A stretch of DNA of 64,000 nt from Marivivens sp. (GCA_024642115.1 JAHEBU010000008.1:124001-188000), one strand, 5' to 3'. Positions 1 through 8,098 are shown, counted from the first letter of the stretch. A program made the numbers and translations. The notes: generated by a model from the letters alone, not told the origin.

Positions 1-567
1 GTTCATCGTGACGCTCACCGATCCACCACCTTGGGCGCGGACACCAAGGCGGCCGTCCGCGCCGCGCGTCAGTGGCATGATGGCCTCGGGTCCAGCTTCG
101 CCCATGAGACCCGTCCCTCCGCGCATCGGGAACGAAGCCGGACCGCTCAACACCCCGCCCTTGGCAAATGGCATCACGCGGCCCTGCGAAAACGGCGCGC
201 CATTGGCAAAGGGCAACAAGCCCGACACCAGCCCGTTCAAACTGCCAGCCAAGAGGCCGCCGACATGATCGGTCACAGGTTTGATCGCTGCGGAATAGGC
301 CGTGTTGATCATGGCCTTGGCAAGAACACCCAAAGCATCCGAAAGCGTCAGTCCGTCGAACACCAGCCCGTCGAAAGCCCGGCGCAGTCCGCCCGAAAAT
401 CCGCGCTCCAGATTGCCCAGATCCCGGGTCGTGTCGCCTAGCGTGGCTTTGACGTCCCGCAACTGGGCATCAAAGGCGGCGGTCATCGCCGATGCATCGC
501 CCAAGGTGCGTTCAAGGTTGCCAACCTCCGTGTCCAAAGCGTCCAGCCGATCAAGTTCGTTCATCAT
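1..567 (-). CDS. GTA tail tape measure protein, g11 type (partial, C-terminus beyond window)
   Basis: This reading frame runs off the left edge, and about 189 residues are visible. It starts MMNELDRLDALD and contains a glycine-rich stretch ending in MRGGTGLMGEAGPEAIMPL, the signature seen near the C-terminus of short tape-measure proteins. The N-terminal part is heptad-like and predicted coiled coil (residues about 1-60). It is the next gene after g10.1, as in the Rhodobacter capsulatus GTA, where g11 sets the length of the short tail. Start is ATG 567 or ATG 564; AAGGA lies 4 or 7 bases upstream. It is unusually short for a tape measure, which fits GTA tails. Confidence 0.85.
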   Translation of the reverse strand, partial: MMNELDRLDALDTEVGNLERTLGDASAMTAAFDAQLRDVKATLGDTTRDLGNLERGFSGGLRRAFDGLVFDGLTLSDALGVLAKAMINTAYSAAIKPVTDHVGGLLAGSLNGLVSGLLPFANGAPFSQGRVMPFAKGGVLSGPASFPMRGGTGLMGEAGPEAIMPLTRGADGRLGVRAQGGGSVSVTMN

Positions 568-580
568 CTTGTCCTTTCCA

Positions 581-763
581 TCAGCGTTGGTCGCGATCGG
601 GATAGGCGCGCGCCAGTTCTTCCAGCCGGGCACGGCCCATGGGTGGTTCCACCGACCCCGCCCCCAGCATCAGCATCAGTTCAGCGGGTGACAGCGACCA
701 GAATTCGGCGGGTCGCAAGTGCAGTCCGCGCAATCCAGCCCGCAACAAGGCAGCCCAATCCAT
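581..763 (-). CDS. GTA tail assembly chaperone, g10.1 type (Phage_TAC_6-like)
   Basis: This 60-residue protein (MDWAALLRAGLRGLHLRPAEFW...) matches the small phage tail assembly chaperone family found between g10 and g11 in GTA clusters. The family pattern visible is a tryptophan followed by LRAGLRGLxLRPxEFW, SLSPAELMLMLG, then a short arginine-rich end. It lies 3 bases after g10 and 13 bases before g11, consistent with a translationally linked tail-chaperone pair. In phages, chaperones of this sort coat the tape measure during assembly. The role here is inferred from position and family resemblance. Confidence 0.8.
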   Translation of the reverse strand: MDWAALLRAGLRGLHLRPAEFWSLSPAELMLMLGAGSVEPPMGRARLEELARAYPDRDQR

Positions 764-766
764 GGC

Positions 767-1081
767 TCAGCCTGGCATCGCGAACGCGCGGGCAAGCATC
801 TCGGCGGCGGCGCGGGCCGCCCCCACAGGCCCCCCCTGAATGTCTGCTGACAACAGGTCGTCGGCAGATCCGCGCCATCCCCCGCCCCGCAAACCGGCAA
901 CGATCAAGGCCATGACATCCCGGCTTGAAAAGGCGCCATTCTCGAACCGTTCCACCAATTCAATCAGCGTTCCGGTCCCCAACGTCGCCTCAAGTTCGGC
1001 AAGGGCGCCCAGGGTCAGCTTGCAGGTCAGCCGCTCGTAATTGACGACCAGTTCGACCTCGCCCGCCCAAGGGTTTGCCAT
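767..1081 (-). CDS. GTA-gp10 family tail protein
   Basis: A 104-residue protein starting MANPWAGEVELVV; the core YERLTCKLTLGALAELE is typical of the GTA-gp10 family (a small tail assembly protein of Rhodobacterales GTAs). Start ATG 1081 shares its A with the TGA stop of the preceding tail-protein gene, so the two are translationally coupled. A GTG one codon upstream (1084) is less likely. It is followed 3 bases later by g10.1. The pair g10/g10.1 occupies the place where tailed phages carry G/GT-type tail chaperones, but no frameshift is needed here because they are separate genes. Confidence 0.8.
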   Translation of the reverse strand: MANPWAGEVELVVNYERLTCKLTLGALAELEATLGTGTLIELVERFENGAFSSRDVMALIVAGLRGGGWRGSADDLLSADIQGGPVGAARAAAEMLARAFAMPG

Positions 1082-1497
1082 CACGCGTCTGCCGTAAAGG
1101 TCAGTTGCCCCGCCGAAGACAGCGACAATTCATACGTCGCCTCGCCATTGTGGCTGCCCGCGTATTCGATCGACGTGACCTGGAACGGTCCCTCGACTGT
1201 GCCAAAGTTGGGAATGATCACCTGAAAATCAGGCGTTTCCCCGTCAAAGAAAATCTGCCGCGCTCGCTCGTCGGTCGTGGCATCCTTGAATACGCCCGAC
1301 CCCGATATACTGGCAGTCTTGACGCCAGCGCCCGCCAGCAACTCCCGCCATCCGCCCTGGCTTTCGAGGCTGGTCACATCGACGCTTTCCGCGTTAAAAC
1401 TGATTCTGCTCGCGCGCAGCCCTGCTGCGGTTTCGAACTGTCCGTCTCCGGTCATGTCGAGCTTGATCAAAAGGTCCTTGCCGTTCTGGGCCACCAT
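1081..1497 (-). CDS. GTA major tail protein, TP901-1 family (g9)
   Basis: About 138 residues; conserved stretches are QNGKDLLIKLDMTGDGQFET, VDVTSLESQGGWRELL, SGSGVF and EYAGSHNGEATYELSL. They match the TP901-1-type major tail protein of GTAs, which polymerises into the tail tube. I chose ATG 1497 because GGAG lies 8 bases upstream and because relatives begin directly before QNGKDLL; an ATG at 1515 would add six residues. It sits 47 bases after g8 and overlaps g10 by one base. Confidence 0.9.
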   Translation of the reverse strand: MVAQNGKDLLIKLDMTGDGQFETAAGLRASRISFNAESVDVTSLESQGGWRELLAGAGVKTASISGSGVFKDATTDERARQIFFDGETPDFQVIIPNFGTVEGPFQVTSIEYAGSHNGEATYELSLSSAGQLTFTADA

Positions 1498-1544
1498 AGC
1501 CGTCACTCCATTCATATGTTGTGTCAGGAAATCTGCGGCTCGGG

Positions 1545-1955
1545 TCAGTCGTCCTCGACCCGGGCCCGAAACACGAGGTTGATCTGCCTTAGTGTGTTGG
1601 TGCCAACCCGCGCCGCCGTTGCACGGTAAAAGTTTAGTGACACAAGAGTGCCACGCATCAGCAACAACGGGGCATCGACCAGCGCGTCGGACACGGCAGC
1701 GGCAGCCTCCTTGGCTACCGCAAAACCAGCAGCGTCCGTCACGACCGAAATCGTGAATTCGTGCTCGGCTCCGGCACCCGTCTTGTCCGACTTGTCGCGT
1801 GCGACCTCCGGTCCAAGAGCGACATAGATCGGAGGAAGCGTTCCGCTGGGCAGCGCATCATAGATCGCCTGACCGACCAGCACGGTCAGGGCGGGATCCG
1901 TCGTCAGTCGCTGATAAACCGCCGTCTGAAGGGCAGAGGCTACGCCATAACTCAT
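1545..1955 (-). CDS. GTA tail completion / tail terminator protein, DUF3168 (g8)
   Basis: A 136-residue protein (MSYGVASALQTAVYQRLTTD...) with the DUF3168 pattern of a short alpha-beta fold; homologues act as tail terminator or tail completion proteins in siphophages and GTAs. The ATG at 1955 overlaps the TGA stop of g7 in an ATGA arrangement, giving a firm start. An in-frame extension upstream to 2186 is only the shadow of g7. Gene order (g7, g8, g9) is that of the R. capsulatus GTA. Confidence 0.85.
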   Translation of the reverse strand: MSYGVASALQTAVYQRLTTDPALTVLVGQAIYDALPSGTLPPIYVALGPEVARDKSDKTGAGAEHEFTISVVTDAAGFAVAKEAAAAVSDALVDAPLLLMRGTLVSLNFYRATAARVGTNTLRQINLVFRARVEDD

Positions 1956-2290
1956 GTCGCACTTTCCTCTTGAGCAAGACAGACCAGATAGCGGGCGTCG
2001 GCATCCGATTCGGTCACCGCATGGATCTGGAACACGCGGTCCCCTTCGCGAAATCGCTGATCTGGGCGCGGGCGTGACGGGGCGCCGAAGGGTGCGGCGC
2101 GGACCACGATGCGGTAGGCGACCTTGGACAGCGCGGTGACCACACCGGCGGCCTCCCGCCCGGTCCGCGACGTGACCTCCGACCAAAGCGTTCCGGTCGG
2201 CTGCCAGGAAACCGTAAATCCTCCGGCCCCGTCCGGTGACCGAACCGGCGTTTCAAGAATCAGCTTTCGGTTCAGATCCGGCGCGGTCAT
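1952..2290 (-). CDS. GTA head closure / head-tail adaptor protein (g7)
   Basis: 112 residues starting MTAPDLNRKLILETP, followed by GGFTVSWQPTGTLWSEV, a typical SPP1 gp16-like head closure fold sequence, and ending YLVCLAQEESAT. Start ATG 2290 overlaps the TGA of g6 (ATGA), and its own stop overlaps the g8 start. These proteins form the ring between connector and tail. Family assignment rests on sequence pattern and strict synteny with GTA clusters. Confidence 0.85.
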   Translation of the reverse strand: MTAPDLNRKLILETPVRSPDGAGGFTVSWQPTGTLWSEVTSRTGREAAGVVTALSKVAYRIVVRAAPFGAPSRPRPDQRFREGDRVFQIHAVTESDADARYLVCLAQEESAT

Positions 2291-2886
2291 GTCCGTCCCC
2301 CCATGAACAAGCGGACGGTGCGATAGCGCTCGATCAGAGCCTGCACGTTGAACGGCATCGACCCGCGCGACCCTGTCGCGTCGTGGCGATATTCGTAAAA
2401 GTGGGCGGCCAGCAGCAGGACCGCTTGACCCAGATCGGCAGGAATATCGGACCACTCAGGCCCAAACCCTGCCATGAACCCAATTCGGACGCTGCCCGCT
2501 TGCGGCAACGCAGGCAGCGATCCGGTATCGGCGACCAACCGGGGACGCTGCATGTCAGGAACAAGCCGCCAGCCATTTTGCGGCAATACAGTCTCGTCAC
2601 CCAGCCGATCGACCAGAACAAGTCCGGTGATTGCGCTGATCGGGGCCACTGGAAATGCCTGCTCGGTCTGGTCCCTCCAAAACGTCACCGTCCAGGAAAA
2701 ATCGCGCTCGATCAGGATCTTGCCGGTGCGGGCTTCAATGGCAGCCATTGCGGCCCGCAGCACCTGTTCAAGCAGTGTGTCTTGCAGACCATCATCGGCA
2801 AACCCGGTCCCAAGGCGCAGATGCTCCTTGAACGCGGCCACCGGAAGGGCCGCCTGGGGTACCGTGGTCTCTTCGACTAACATCAT
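2287..2886 (-). CDS. GTA head-tail connector protein, gp6-like (g6)
   Basis: 199 residues. The features visible are VAAFKEHLRLGTGFADDGLQD, then ARTGKILIERDFSW, then ISAITGLVLVD, as in phage HK97 gp6-like / phiE125 gp8 family connectors that bind under the portal. I chose ATG 2886 because GGAG precedes it by 7 bases and family members begin near there; an open frame to 2976 has no ribosome site. A 161-base gap with a strong hairpin separates it from the capsid gene, the longest gap between any two GTA genes here. Confidence 0.85.
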   Translation of the reverse strand: MMLVEETTVPQAALPVAAFKEHLRLGTGFADDGLQDTLLEQVLRAAMAAIEARTGKILIERDFSWTVTFWRDQTEQAFPVAPISAITGLVLVDRLGDETVLPQNGWRLVPDMQRPRLVADTGSLPALPQAGSVRIGFMAGFGPEWSDIPADLGQAVLLLAAHFYEYRHDATGSRGSMPFNVQALIERYRTVRLFMGGRT

Positions 2887-3006
2887 GGAATTTCTCCGAA
2901 ATCCGGCCCACTTCCGCCGCTTGGCCGGACGCGCACCCCCGCATTGCTCGGACGGAAGGGAGCAGCTAGACAACACGGGGTTGTCGATGCGCGCGTCCGG
3001 TTATCA

Positions 3007-3033
3007 GGGCCGCCCCGTTCCCGGGGCCGGCCC
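3007..3033 (-). other. Stable hairpin downstream of GTA capsid gene
   Basis: GGGCCGCCCC (3007-3016) pairs with GGGGCCGGCCC (3023-3033) around the six-base loop GTTCCC, with one bulged C. It begins 15 bases after the capsid stop on the transcribed strand. There is no T-run, so it is more likely an mRNA processing or stabilising element than a terminator. Such hairpins often protect the transcript of an abundantly made capsid protein; this role is inference. Confidence 0.55.
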
Positions 3034-3047
3034 CTTCACTGTCAGCG

Positions 3048-4238
3048 TCAGCTAACAGCGATCTTGAGGACCTTGATGGCGGCAAAGTCGCTGACGGCCC
3101 CACCCACCCGCTTGGTGGCATAGAACAGCACGTGCGGCTTGGCCGAGAAGGGGTCGCGCAGGACGCGCAGATCGGGACGTTCGGCGATGGTGTAGCCCGC
3201 CTCGAAATTGCCAAAGGCGACCGGGAAGGTGTTGGCAGCCACGTCTGGCATGTCCTCGGCGATCAGGACCGGATAGCCCATCAGGCGGGCCGGTTCGCCA
3301 GCGGCAAGGCCGTCCGACCACAGATAGCGGCCATCGACATCCTTGAGCTTGCGCAGGGCGCTGGTGGTCTTGGAGTTCATGACAAAGCTGGCCCCGGCGC
3401 GATACTGCGCGCCCAGCGCATAAATCAGATCGACAATTGCATCGGGGTTGGACAGGGCGCCCGCAACGGTCGACGGGACATAGCCCAGCGATCCCCAGGT
3501 CCAGGATCCGTTGGCGACAGTTGTGTACGACAAAAAGCCCTTGGGCTTGTCCACACCATCCCCGCTGACAAAGGCGGCGGCTTCGGCACGGGCGAACTTT
3601 TCGGCGATCCGGGCAGCGAGCCAGGATTCGATGTCAAAGGCGCTGTCGTCCAGCAGGCGCTGCGATGCCTTGGGCAGCGCCGACAGTTCGAACAGGGGGA
3701 TGTTGATCCGCTCGATGATGGGGGTGGTGGTCTCGGTCAAGGCGGCGGTTTCGTTCGCCCAGCCGGCACCGATATCGGCGCGGTCGATCAGCACGTCATA
3801 AGAGGTGGAATCGACATTGACGACATTTGCGATTGCACGAAGCGACGCGGCAGAGCGCAGCACGTTCTTGACCGCTTCGGCAGTCTGCGGGGCCACCAGA
3901 TAGCCACCGTCGGCGGCAACCGCCGTAGACATCGCCTTGCCTTCGATTTCAAGGCCACGCAGGCCGTCGTCATCGCCCGACCGCAGATAGGCGGCAAAGG
4001 CCTTTTGGTGCGGGGCTTCCTGTTCGGCCGCCATCGCCAGGGCGGGGCGTGCCGACATCATGGTCTTGCGATCCAGCTTGTTCATTCGGTCTTCCTGTTT
4101 CTGAAGTTTGGCGTGCACGCCGTTGGAAAAAGATTTGAAATCTGTGACAAAACCGCTCAGTGCGGCCTTCAGATCCTCGGCCGGAGACAGATCCTCCCCG
4201 GCCCGAGCCTTGATCTCGGGATTATTCATCCAGTTCAT
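3048..4238 (-). CDS. GTA major capsid protein, HK97 fold (g5)
   Basis: 396 residues. An N-terminal coiled-coil scaffold-like delta domain (residues about 1-65) is followed by the mature shell protein, with the conserved stretch AMSTAVAADGGYLVAPQTAE near residue 102. The C-terminal half, with DGRYLWSDGL, LMGYPVLIAEDMPDVA and FAAIKVLKI, is typical of HK97-like GTA capsids. Processing by the neighbouring protease would remove the delta domain. It follows the protease gene by 30 bases. In Rhodobacter this protein is the antigen used to measure GTA production. Confidence 0.95.
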   Translation of the reverse strand: MNWMNNPEIKARAGEDLSPAEDLKAALSGFVTDFKSFSNGVHAKLQKQEDRMNKLDRKTMMSARPALAMAAEQEAPHQKAFAAYLRSGDDDGLRGLEIEGKAMSTAVAADGGYLVAPQTAEAVKNVLRSAASLRAIANVVNVDSTSYDVLIDRADIGAGWANETAALTETTTPIIERINIPLFELSALPKASQRLLDDSAFDIESWLAARIAEKFARAEAAAFVSGDGVDKPKGFLSYTTVANGSWTWGSLGYVPSTVAGALSNPDAIVDLIYALGAQYRAGASFVMNSKTTSALRKLKDVDGRYLWSDGLAAGEPARLMGYPVLIAEDMPDVAANTFPVAFGNFEAGYTIAERPDLRVLRDPFSAKPHVLFYATKRVGGAVSDFAAIKVLKIAVS

Positions 4239-4268
4239 CCTTTGATGGGTGGAACGCCGCCGCGGAGC

Positions 4269-4811
4269 CTAGTCCTTGGCAAGCTCAAGGCGGGCATCTC
4301 GGAACACCGCCGCCAGTTCACGCAGCGCCTGGGCTTCGGGATCGTCCCCCTTGGCCCCCACGCGCGCATCGGGAAGCATGGGAAAGGTCACAAGCGACAC
4401 TTCCCACAGCTCCAGCTCTGACAAAAGGCGCTGGCCCTTGTCATCCTTGCGGGACTTGACCGTACGATAGCCGATCGACAGACCGTCGATGGCCTTGGCG
4501 CCGATCAGGGCCGCAGCCTCTCGACCCTTGGCCACATCGGTCAGGATCCGCCCCTTGACCCACAGGCCCTTGGCATCCTCGCGGACCTCTTCCCAGACAC
4601 CGATCGGCTGCGCCGGGTCATGCTGCCACAGCATCTTGACGCTGCCAGCCTTTGCCTCCAGCCGCTTGAGCGAGGCGGCATAGGCCCCGCGTTCAACCAC
4701 GTCGCCGCCCTGATCGGTCACTCCGAACAGCGAGGCGTAGCCTGCGATGACCGTGCCGTCCGTGACGGTTACTTCAGTCCCCAACTGGCAGAATTTGTGT
4801 TCCAGCGTCAT
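4269..4811 (-). CDS. GTA prohead protease, HK97 family (g4)
   Basis: 180 residues with the herpes/HK97 protease core: IAGYASLFGVTDQGGDVVERGAY, then the histidine in MLWQHDPAQPIG and the serine in IDGLSIGYRT, giving the His and Ser of the catalytic set. It cleaves scaffold and capsid delta domains during prohead maturation. It lies directly upstream of the capsid gene and 10 bases after g3.5. The length is normal for the family. Confidence 0.92.
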   Translation of the reverse strand: MTLEHKFCQLGTEVTVTDGTVIAGYASLFGVTDQGGDVVERGAYAASLKRLEAKAGSVKMLWQHDPAQPIGVWEEVREDAKGLWVKGRILTDVAKGREAAALIGAKAIDGLSIGYRTVKSRKDDKGQRLLSELELWEVSLVTFPMLPDARVGAKGDDPEAQALRELAAVFRDARLELAKD

Positions 4812-4821
4812 GTCGTTCCCC

Positions 4822-5031
4822 TCATTTCATCCCGGCGATCAGGGCCTTGACGACCTCGATGGCCAACAGGGCAAAGGCCCCGCAGACGATGATCCAGATT
4901 TGGCGCTCCAACCGGCCCACCACGAATTCGATCTTGCCCAAGCGCACGTCCAGCTGGGCGAACCAGAAATCGGACAGTGGCGCGGGGGTGGCGCGCGGGC
5001 GGCCCTCCAGATCGACGACCTTACCCGTCAT
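4822..5031 (-). CDS. GTA ORF g3.5-type small membrane protein
   Basis: A 69-residue protein starting MTGKVVDLEGRP, with one strongly hydrophobic segment (IWIIVCGAFALLAIEVV, residues about 46-62) near the C-terminus. Start ATG 5031 overlaps the end of the portal gene by 11 bases, so translation is probably coupled. A small open frame with a transmembrane segment sits between portal and protease in Rhodobacterales GTAs and is known as g3.5. Its biochemical role is not known to me. The longer frame to 5208 is the portal gene read in another phase. Confidence 0.75.
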   Translation of the reverse strand: MTGKVVDLEGRPRATPAPLSDFWFAQLDVRLGKIEFVVGRLERQIWIIVCGAFALLAIEVVKALIAGMK

Positions 5032-6226
5032 GGCCGACCTCAAGTGCGGGCAGGCCCAGCAGGCTGCGCTTCTCGGCGTTTGACAGGAACCCGGCTTCGG
5101 ACACCCGGCGCCACTGGCTCTCGCGCTCGTCCGACAGGGCGGGGACCTGATCCTGATCGGGACGCAGTTCCACCCGCTCGCCGGTGAAATCGGACAGCCA
5201 GTCGGCAATGACCGACGTGACCCTCGTGGCCAATGGCAGCACGGTCAGCCGGTAAAAGGCGCGGTTTGCCTCTTGGTAATTGGCATAGGTGGCATCCCCC
5301 GGGATCCCCAGCATCATCGGCGGCACGCCAAAGGCCGTGGCAATTTCGCGGGCGGCGGCTTCCTTGGTTTTCTGGAACTCCATGTCGGAGGGGCTAAAGC
5401 CCATCGGTTTCCAGTCCAGACCACCCTCTAGCAACATCGGCCGACCGGCATTGCGAGCCCCCTGATGCTGCGTCTCCATTTCCGAAAGCAGGCGGTCGTA
5501 CTGATCCTGGCTCAGTTGGCTCTGGCCATCCACCCCGCGATAGACGATTGCGCCAGACGGGCGGGCCGCGTTGTCTAGCAATGCCTTGGACCACCGCGAA
5601 GCAGCGTTATGGACGTCAATGGCACTGGCCGCGGCCTGCAACGGCGAAAAGCCGTAGTGGTCGTCCTGCGGATGAAAGCTCTTGATGTGGCAAATGACGC
5701 TCGACCCTTCGGCCACGTCAAAGCGGACCTTGCGGTTTCCCACAGCATATTCATACGCAGCAGGCCAGCCATCCGGGCCGGGGATCAGGCTCATCCGGTC
5801 CGACCGCAGCACATGCATCTCTGTTGGCAGATCGGCCTCGATGGCACCGACGGCCTCCAGGTAGGCATTTCCGGTCAGCAAGATCTGACCATACAGCGCC
5901 TCGAACAGCTCGGCCCGGCCCTGGGCCGAATTCGGACGGGCGATCAGGTCCTGAATGGGATGAACGTCATACCTGCGCTCACGATCCTGAACGACCAGAG
6001 GGAGGGCGGCGGCAGCTTCGGAAATCAGGCGGACTGCGCGAAACCCGACCGGGTTGGCAATGAAACCAGACTTGGTCAGGGATACGACATCGCGCGGGCT
6101 CCAGGCCACGCGGCCCATCGCAGCACCCGCCAGCGCCACGACCTTGCCGGTGGCCGAGGCCTTCACCTCGACCCCTTGGACCGAGGTGTTTCTGCCCGGC
6201 ATCGGTCGCTTCAGAAAGTCAAACAT
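5021..6226 (-). CDS. GTA portal protein, HK97 family (g3)
   Basis: 401 residues starting MFDFLKRPMPGRN. Recognisable stretches of the HK97-type portal are GFRAVRLISEAAAALPL, LFEALYGQILLTGNAYLE, HIKSFHPQDDHYGFSPLQAA and FGVPPMMLGIPGDATYANYQEA. It forms the dodecameric DNA channel at the capsid vertex. It lies 124 bases downstream of the terminase gene. Length and order are canonical. Confidence 0.95.
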   Translation of the reverse strand: MFDFLKRPMPGRNTSVQGVEVKASATGKVVALAGAAMGRVAWSPRDVVSLTKSGFIANPVGFRAVRLISEAAAALPLVVQDRERRYDVHPIQDLIARPNSAQGRAELFEALYGQILLTGNAYLEAVGAIEADLPTEMHVLRSDRMSLIPGPDGWPAAYEYAVGNRKVRFDVAEGSSVICHIKSFHPQDDHYGFSPLQAAASAIDVHNAASRWSKALLDNAARPSGAIVYRGVDGQSQLSQDQYDRLLSEMETQHQGARNAGRPMLLEGGLDWKPMGFSPSDMEFQKTKEAAAREIATAFGVPPMMLGIPGDATYANYQEANRAFYRLTVLPLATRVTSVIADWLSDFTGERVELRPDQDQVPALSDERESQWRRVSEAGFLSNAEKRSLLGLPALEVGHDG

Positions 6227-6350
6227 CCATGTCTCCTCGATCCAGGCTCAGCGGCGTCGGAGGCAAGGCCCGTCCGATCCACGAGAGGCAATTTGCCAAC
6301 AACAGGTTAAAGCCCCCGAAAGCGACCGCACGGTGGGGGACGCAACAGCG

Positions 6351-7721
6351 TCAGAGGCTGCGCATGCGGGGCGAACCGACTGACCGGACGGGTTCGATCA
6401 TCAGTTCATGCAAAGCCCAGACAAGCGCATCGACCCGGTCTGGCGATCCCTTTCCTTCAAAACCATTCAACGTCATCAGACACATCTGGTCTTCAAGCTG
6501 GGACAGGCCACGGACATGACGCACCCTGCCCTGTTCGTACAAGGCGGCGATCGGTTCGGCCCGGGCAACCTTGCCTTTCGAGGCATGGACCGCTTTGAAC
6601 GGAACCATCGGATCGACTGACCGGATCAATTGTCCGACCATCGCGCCGCCCTGATTTACCTCGGCCACCAGACGGTCGGCGTCGTGGCGGTGCATGGCGG
6701 TAATGGCCGCCTTGGCCCAGTCGTTGGGCGACGCGGCGCTGACCGTCGCATCCTCAAGCACATACGCGCGCCATTCCTGCGGCGGCCCCTTCATAACGAC
6801 TCCTGCGACGATGATCCCGCAGTCGTCCGATGCCTTGTGGCCACTGACCGGCGGATCGACGGCAACCACGATCCGGGTCAATTCTGGCACTACATCAGCC
6901 TGCATCGTGGCAAGAGACGTCGTGGTCCACAGCGCGCCTTCCGCATCGGCAAGCAGAACACCGTCCAGTTCCTGCCGGCCCAGCCGTGTCCCGGCATAGC
7001 GGCGATAGACCTCGGTCAGGAACCCGTCGGCCAGATTGGCACGGTTGGCATGGGTCGGGGCGTGAGTCTTGACCGTTGTAGGCTGGTCGAGAAGGTCCGT
7101 CAGAACCTTGGCATTGCGCGGCGTCGTCGTCACGCAGGCCTGCGGGCAGTCACCCAGCCGCAACCCGAATTGCAGCATGTCCCAGACATCCTCGCCCTTC
7201 TTCCATTTTGCCACCTCGTCGGCCCAGATCGCGTCAAACTGCGGGCCCCGCAGGCTGTCGGGATCATGGGCAGAGAATAACTGTGCCGTGGCCCCATTAG
7301 GCCAGATCAGCATCTTTCGACCAGCGACCCAGGTCGGACGGCGATCCGGAGGGGAAGAAGCTAGGATGCCGCTTTCGCCGAATACCATCACCTCGCGGGC
7401 CTGATCCATCGTCTCGCCCACCAGAGCAATGCGGCGGCAGGGACCGGGGGCGCGCGGACGCGCCCCCTCCACCTTGGACCGAACCCATTCGGACCCGGCG
7501 CGAGTCTTTCCCGCGCCGCGCCCCCCAAGGATAACCCAGGTCCTCCAGTCACCTTCGGGGGGCAACTGATGTGGCATCGCCCAGAAGTCGAACAGATAGG
7601 GCAGCGCCCTCAACTCCTCATCCGTCAGAGAGGTCAGGAACGCCTGCTGCACCCTTAGCGGCTCTGAGCTGATCCAGTCGGCGCCCAATCTGGTCCCGCA
7701 TTGCGCCAAGGTCGATTTCAC
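6351..7721 (-). CDS. GTA terminase large subunit / DNA packaging ATPase-nuclease (g2)
   Basis: About 456 residues. The Walker A motif GGRGAGKT follows WRTWVIL; Walker B is FDAIWADE; the nuclease part contains VAVDPPVSG, DDCGIIVAGV and the closing DRVDALVWAL. It packages headfuls of host DNA and cuts it. The start is uncertain because the reading frame stays open into g1. GTG 7721 gives the family's usual spacing before WAMPHQLPPEGDW, but it has no clear ribosome site; TTG 7688 and GTG 7652 are alternatives, and the frame extends to 7784. Overlap with g1 implies coupling. Confidence 0.9.
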   Translation of the reverse strand: MKSTLAQCGTRLGADWISSEPLRVQQAFLTSLTDEELRALPYLFDFWAMPHQLPPEGDWRTWVILGGRGAGKTRAGSEWVRSKVEGARPRAPGPCRRIALVGETMDQAREVMVFGESGILASSPPDRRPTWVAGRKMLIWPNGATAQLFSAHDPDSLRGPQFDAIWADEVAKWKKGEDVWDMLQFGLRLGDCPQACVTTTPRNAKVLTDLLDQPTTVKTHAPTHANRANLADGFLTEVYRRYAGTRLGRQELDGVLLADAEGALWTTTSLATMQADVVPELTRIVVAVDPPVSGHKASDDCGIIVAGVVMKGPPQEWRAYVLEDATVSAASPNDWAKAAITAMHRHDADRLVAEVNQGGAMVGQLIRSVDPMVPFKAVHASKGKVARAEPIAALYEQGRVRHVRGLSQLEDQMCLMTLNGFEGKGSPDRVDALVWALHELMIEPVRSVGSPRMRSL

Positions 7722-7968
7722 CTGGCCGCAAGTAATCTGCGTTCTTTTCACGAAACATCTCCTCGGCGCGCAGCAGGCGCTCATGGGTGGATTGCAACTC
7801 GGTCAGTTTGGAAAACGCTTGTTTGGTTGCGGTGGGGTCACCCTGTTCGGCTTCTTGCCAAAGGTGGGACACCGTGCCCCGGATGCTTCGAAACAAACCG
7901 TCGATTTCGGCAACGCGGCTCTCAGCGTCGCCAACCACTTGAACGTGGTTCTTGCCTTTTTCAGTCAT
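7618..7968 (-). CDS. GTA small terminase subunit (g1)
   Basis: 116 residues (MTEKGKNHVQVVGDAESRVAEID...), largely helical. The long coiled-coil core LQSTHERLLRAEEMFREKN ends in a basic C-terminus RRLDQLRAAKG. It corresponds to GTA g1, shown in R. capsulatus to be the small terminase. It is the first gene of the cluster, behind the leader at 7969-8098. Its 3' part overlaps the terminase frame. GTA small terminases lack strong sequence specificity, in keeping with random packaging; that is family knowledge. Confidence 0.82.
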   Translation of the reverse strand: MTEKGKNHVQVVGDAESRVAEIDGLFRSIRGTVSHLWQEAEQGDPTATKQAFSKLTELQSTHERLLRAEEMFREKNADYLRPGEIDLGAMRDQIGRRLDQLRAAKGAAGVPDLSDG

Positions 7969-8010
7969 CGGTTCTGCCTGTTGTGTGCTTCCGTCAGGAC
8001 GAGAGACATG

Positions 8011-8042
8011 AAAAAAGCGGCTTCGGGGTTGCCCCCGGCCGC
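8011..8042 (-). terminator. Intrinsic terminator in GTA leader (possible attenuator or small RNA end)
   Basis: On the minus strand GCGGCCGGGG-GCAA-CCCCGAAGCCGC (8042-8017) folds into a strong stem with a two-base bulge and is followed at once by TTTTTT (8016-8011). It stands between the promoter at 8070-8098 and the g1 start at 7968, and no coding sequence ends just before it in that direction (mltG lies upstream, stop at 8148). It would therefore cut most transcripts to about 50-60 nt. Confidence 0.75.
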
Positions 8043-8069
8043 TGTCCCATCTCTTCTAGCATGCCACAA

Positions 8070-8098
8070 CCTATACGCGAGTACGCGCGCCAAGTCAA
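8070..8098 (-). promoter_or_regulatory. Sigma-70-type promoter upstream of GTA g1
   Basis: On the minus strand TTGACT (8098-8093), 17-base spacer, TATAGG (8075-8070): five of six and four of six consensus matches at ideal spacing. It would start a transcript near 8063, reading through the terminator at 8011-8042 into g1. It is one of the best matches to the housekeeping consensus in the window. Confidence 0.7.
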
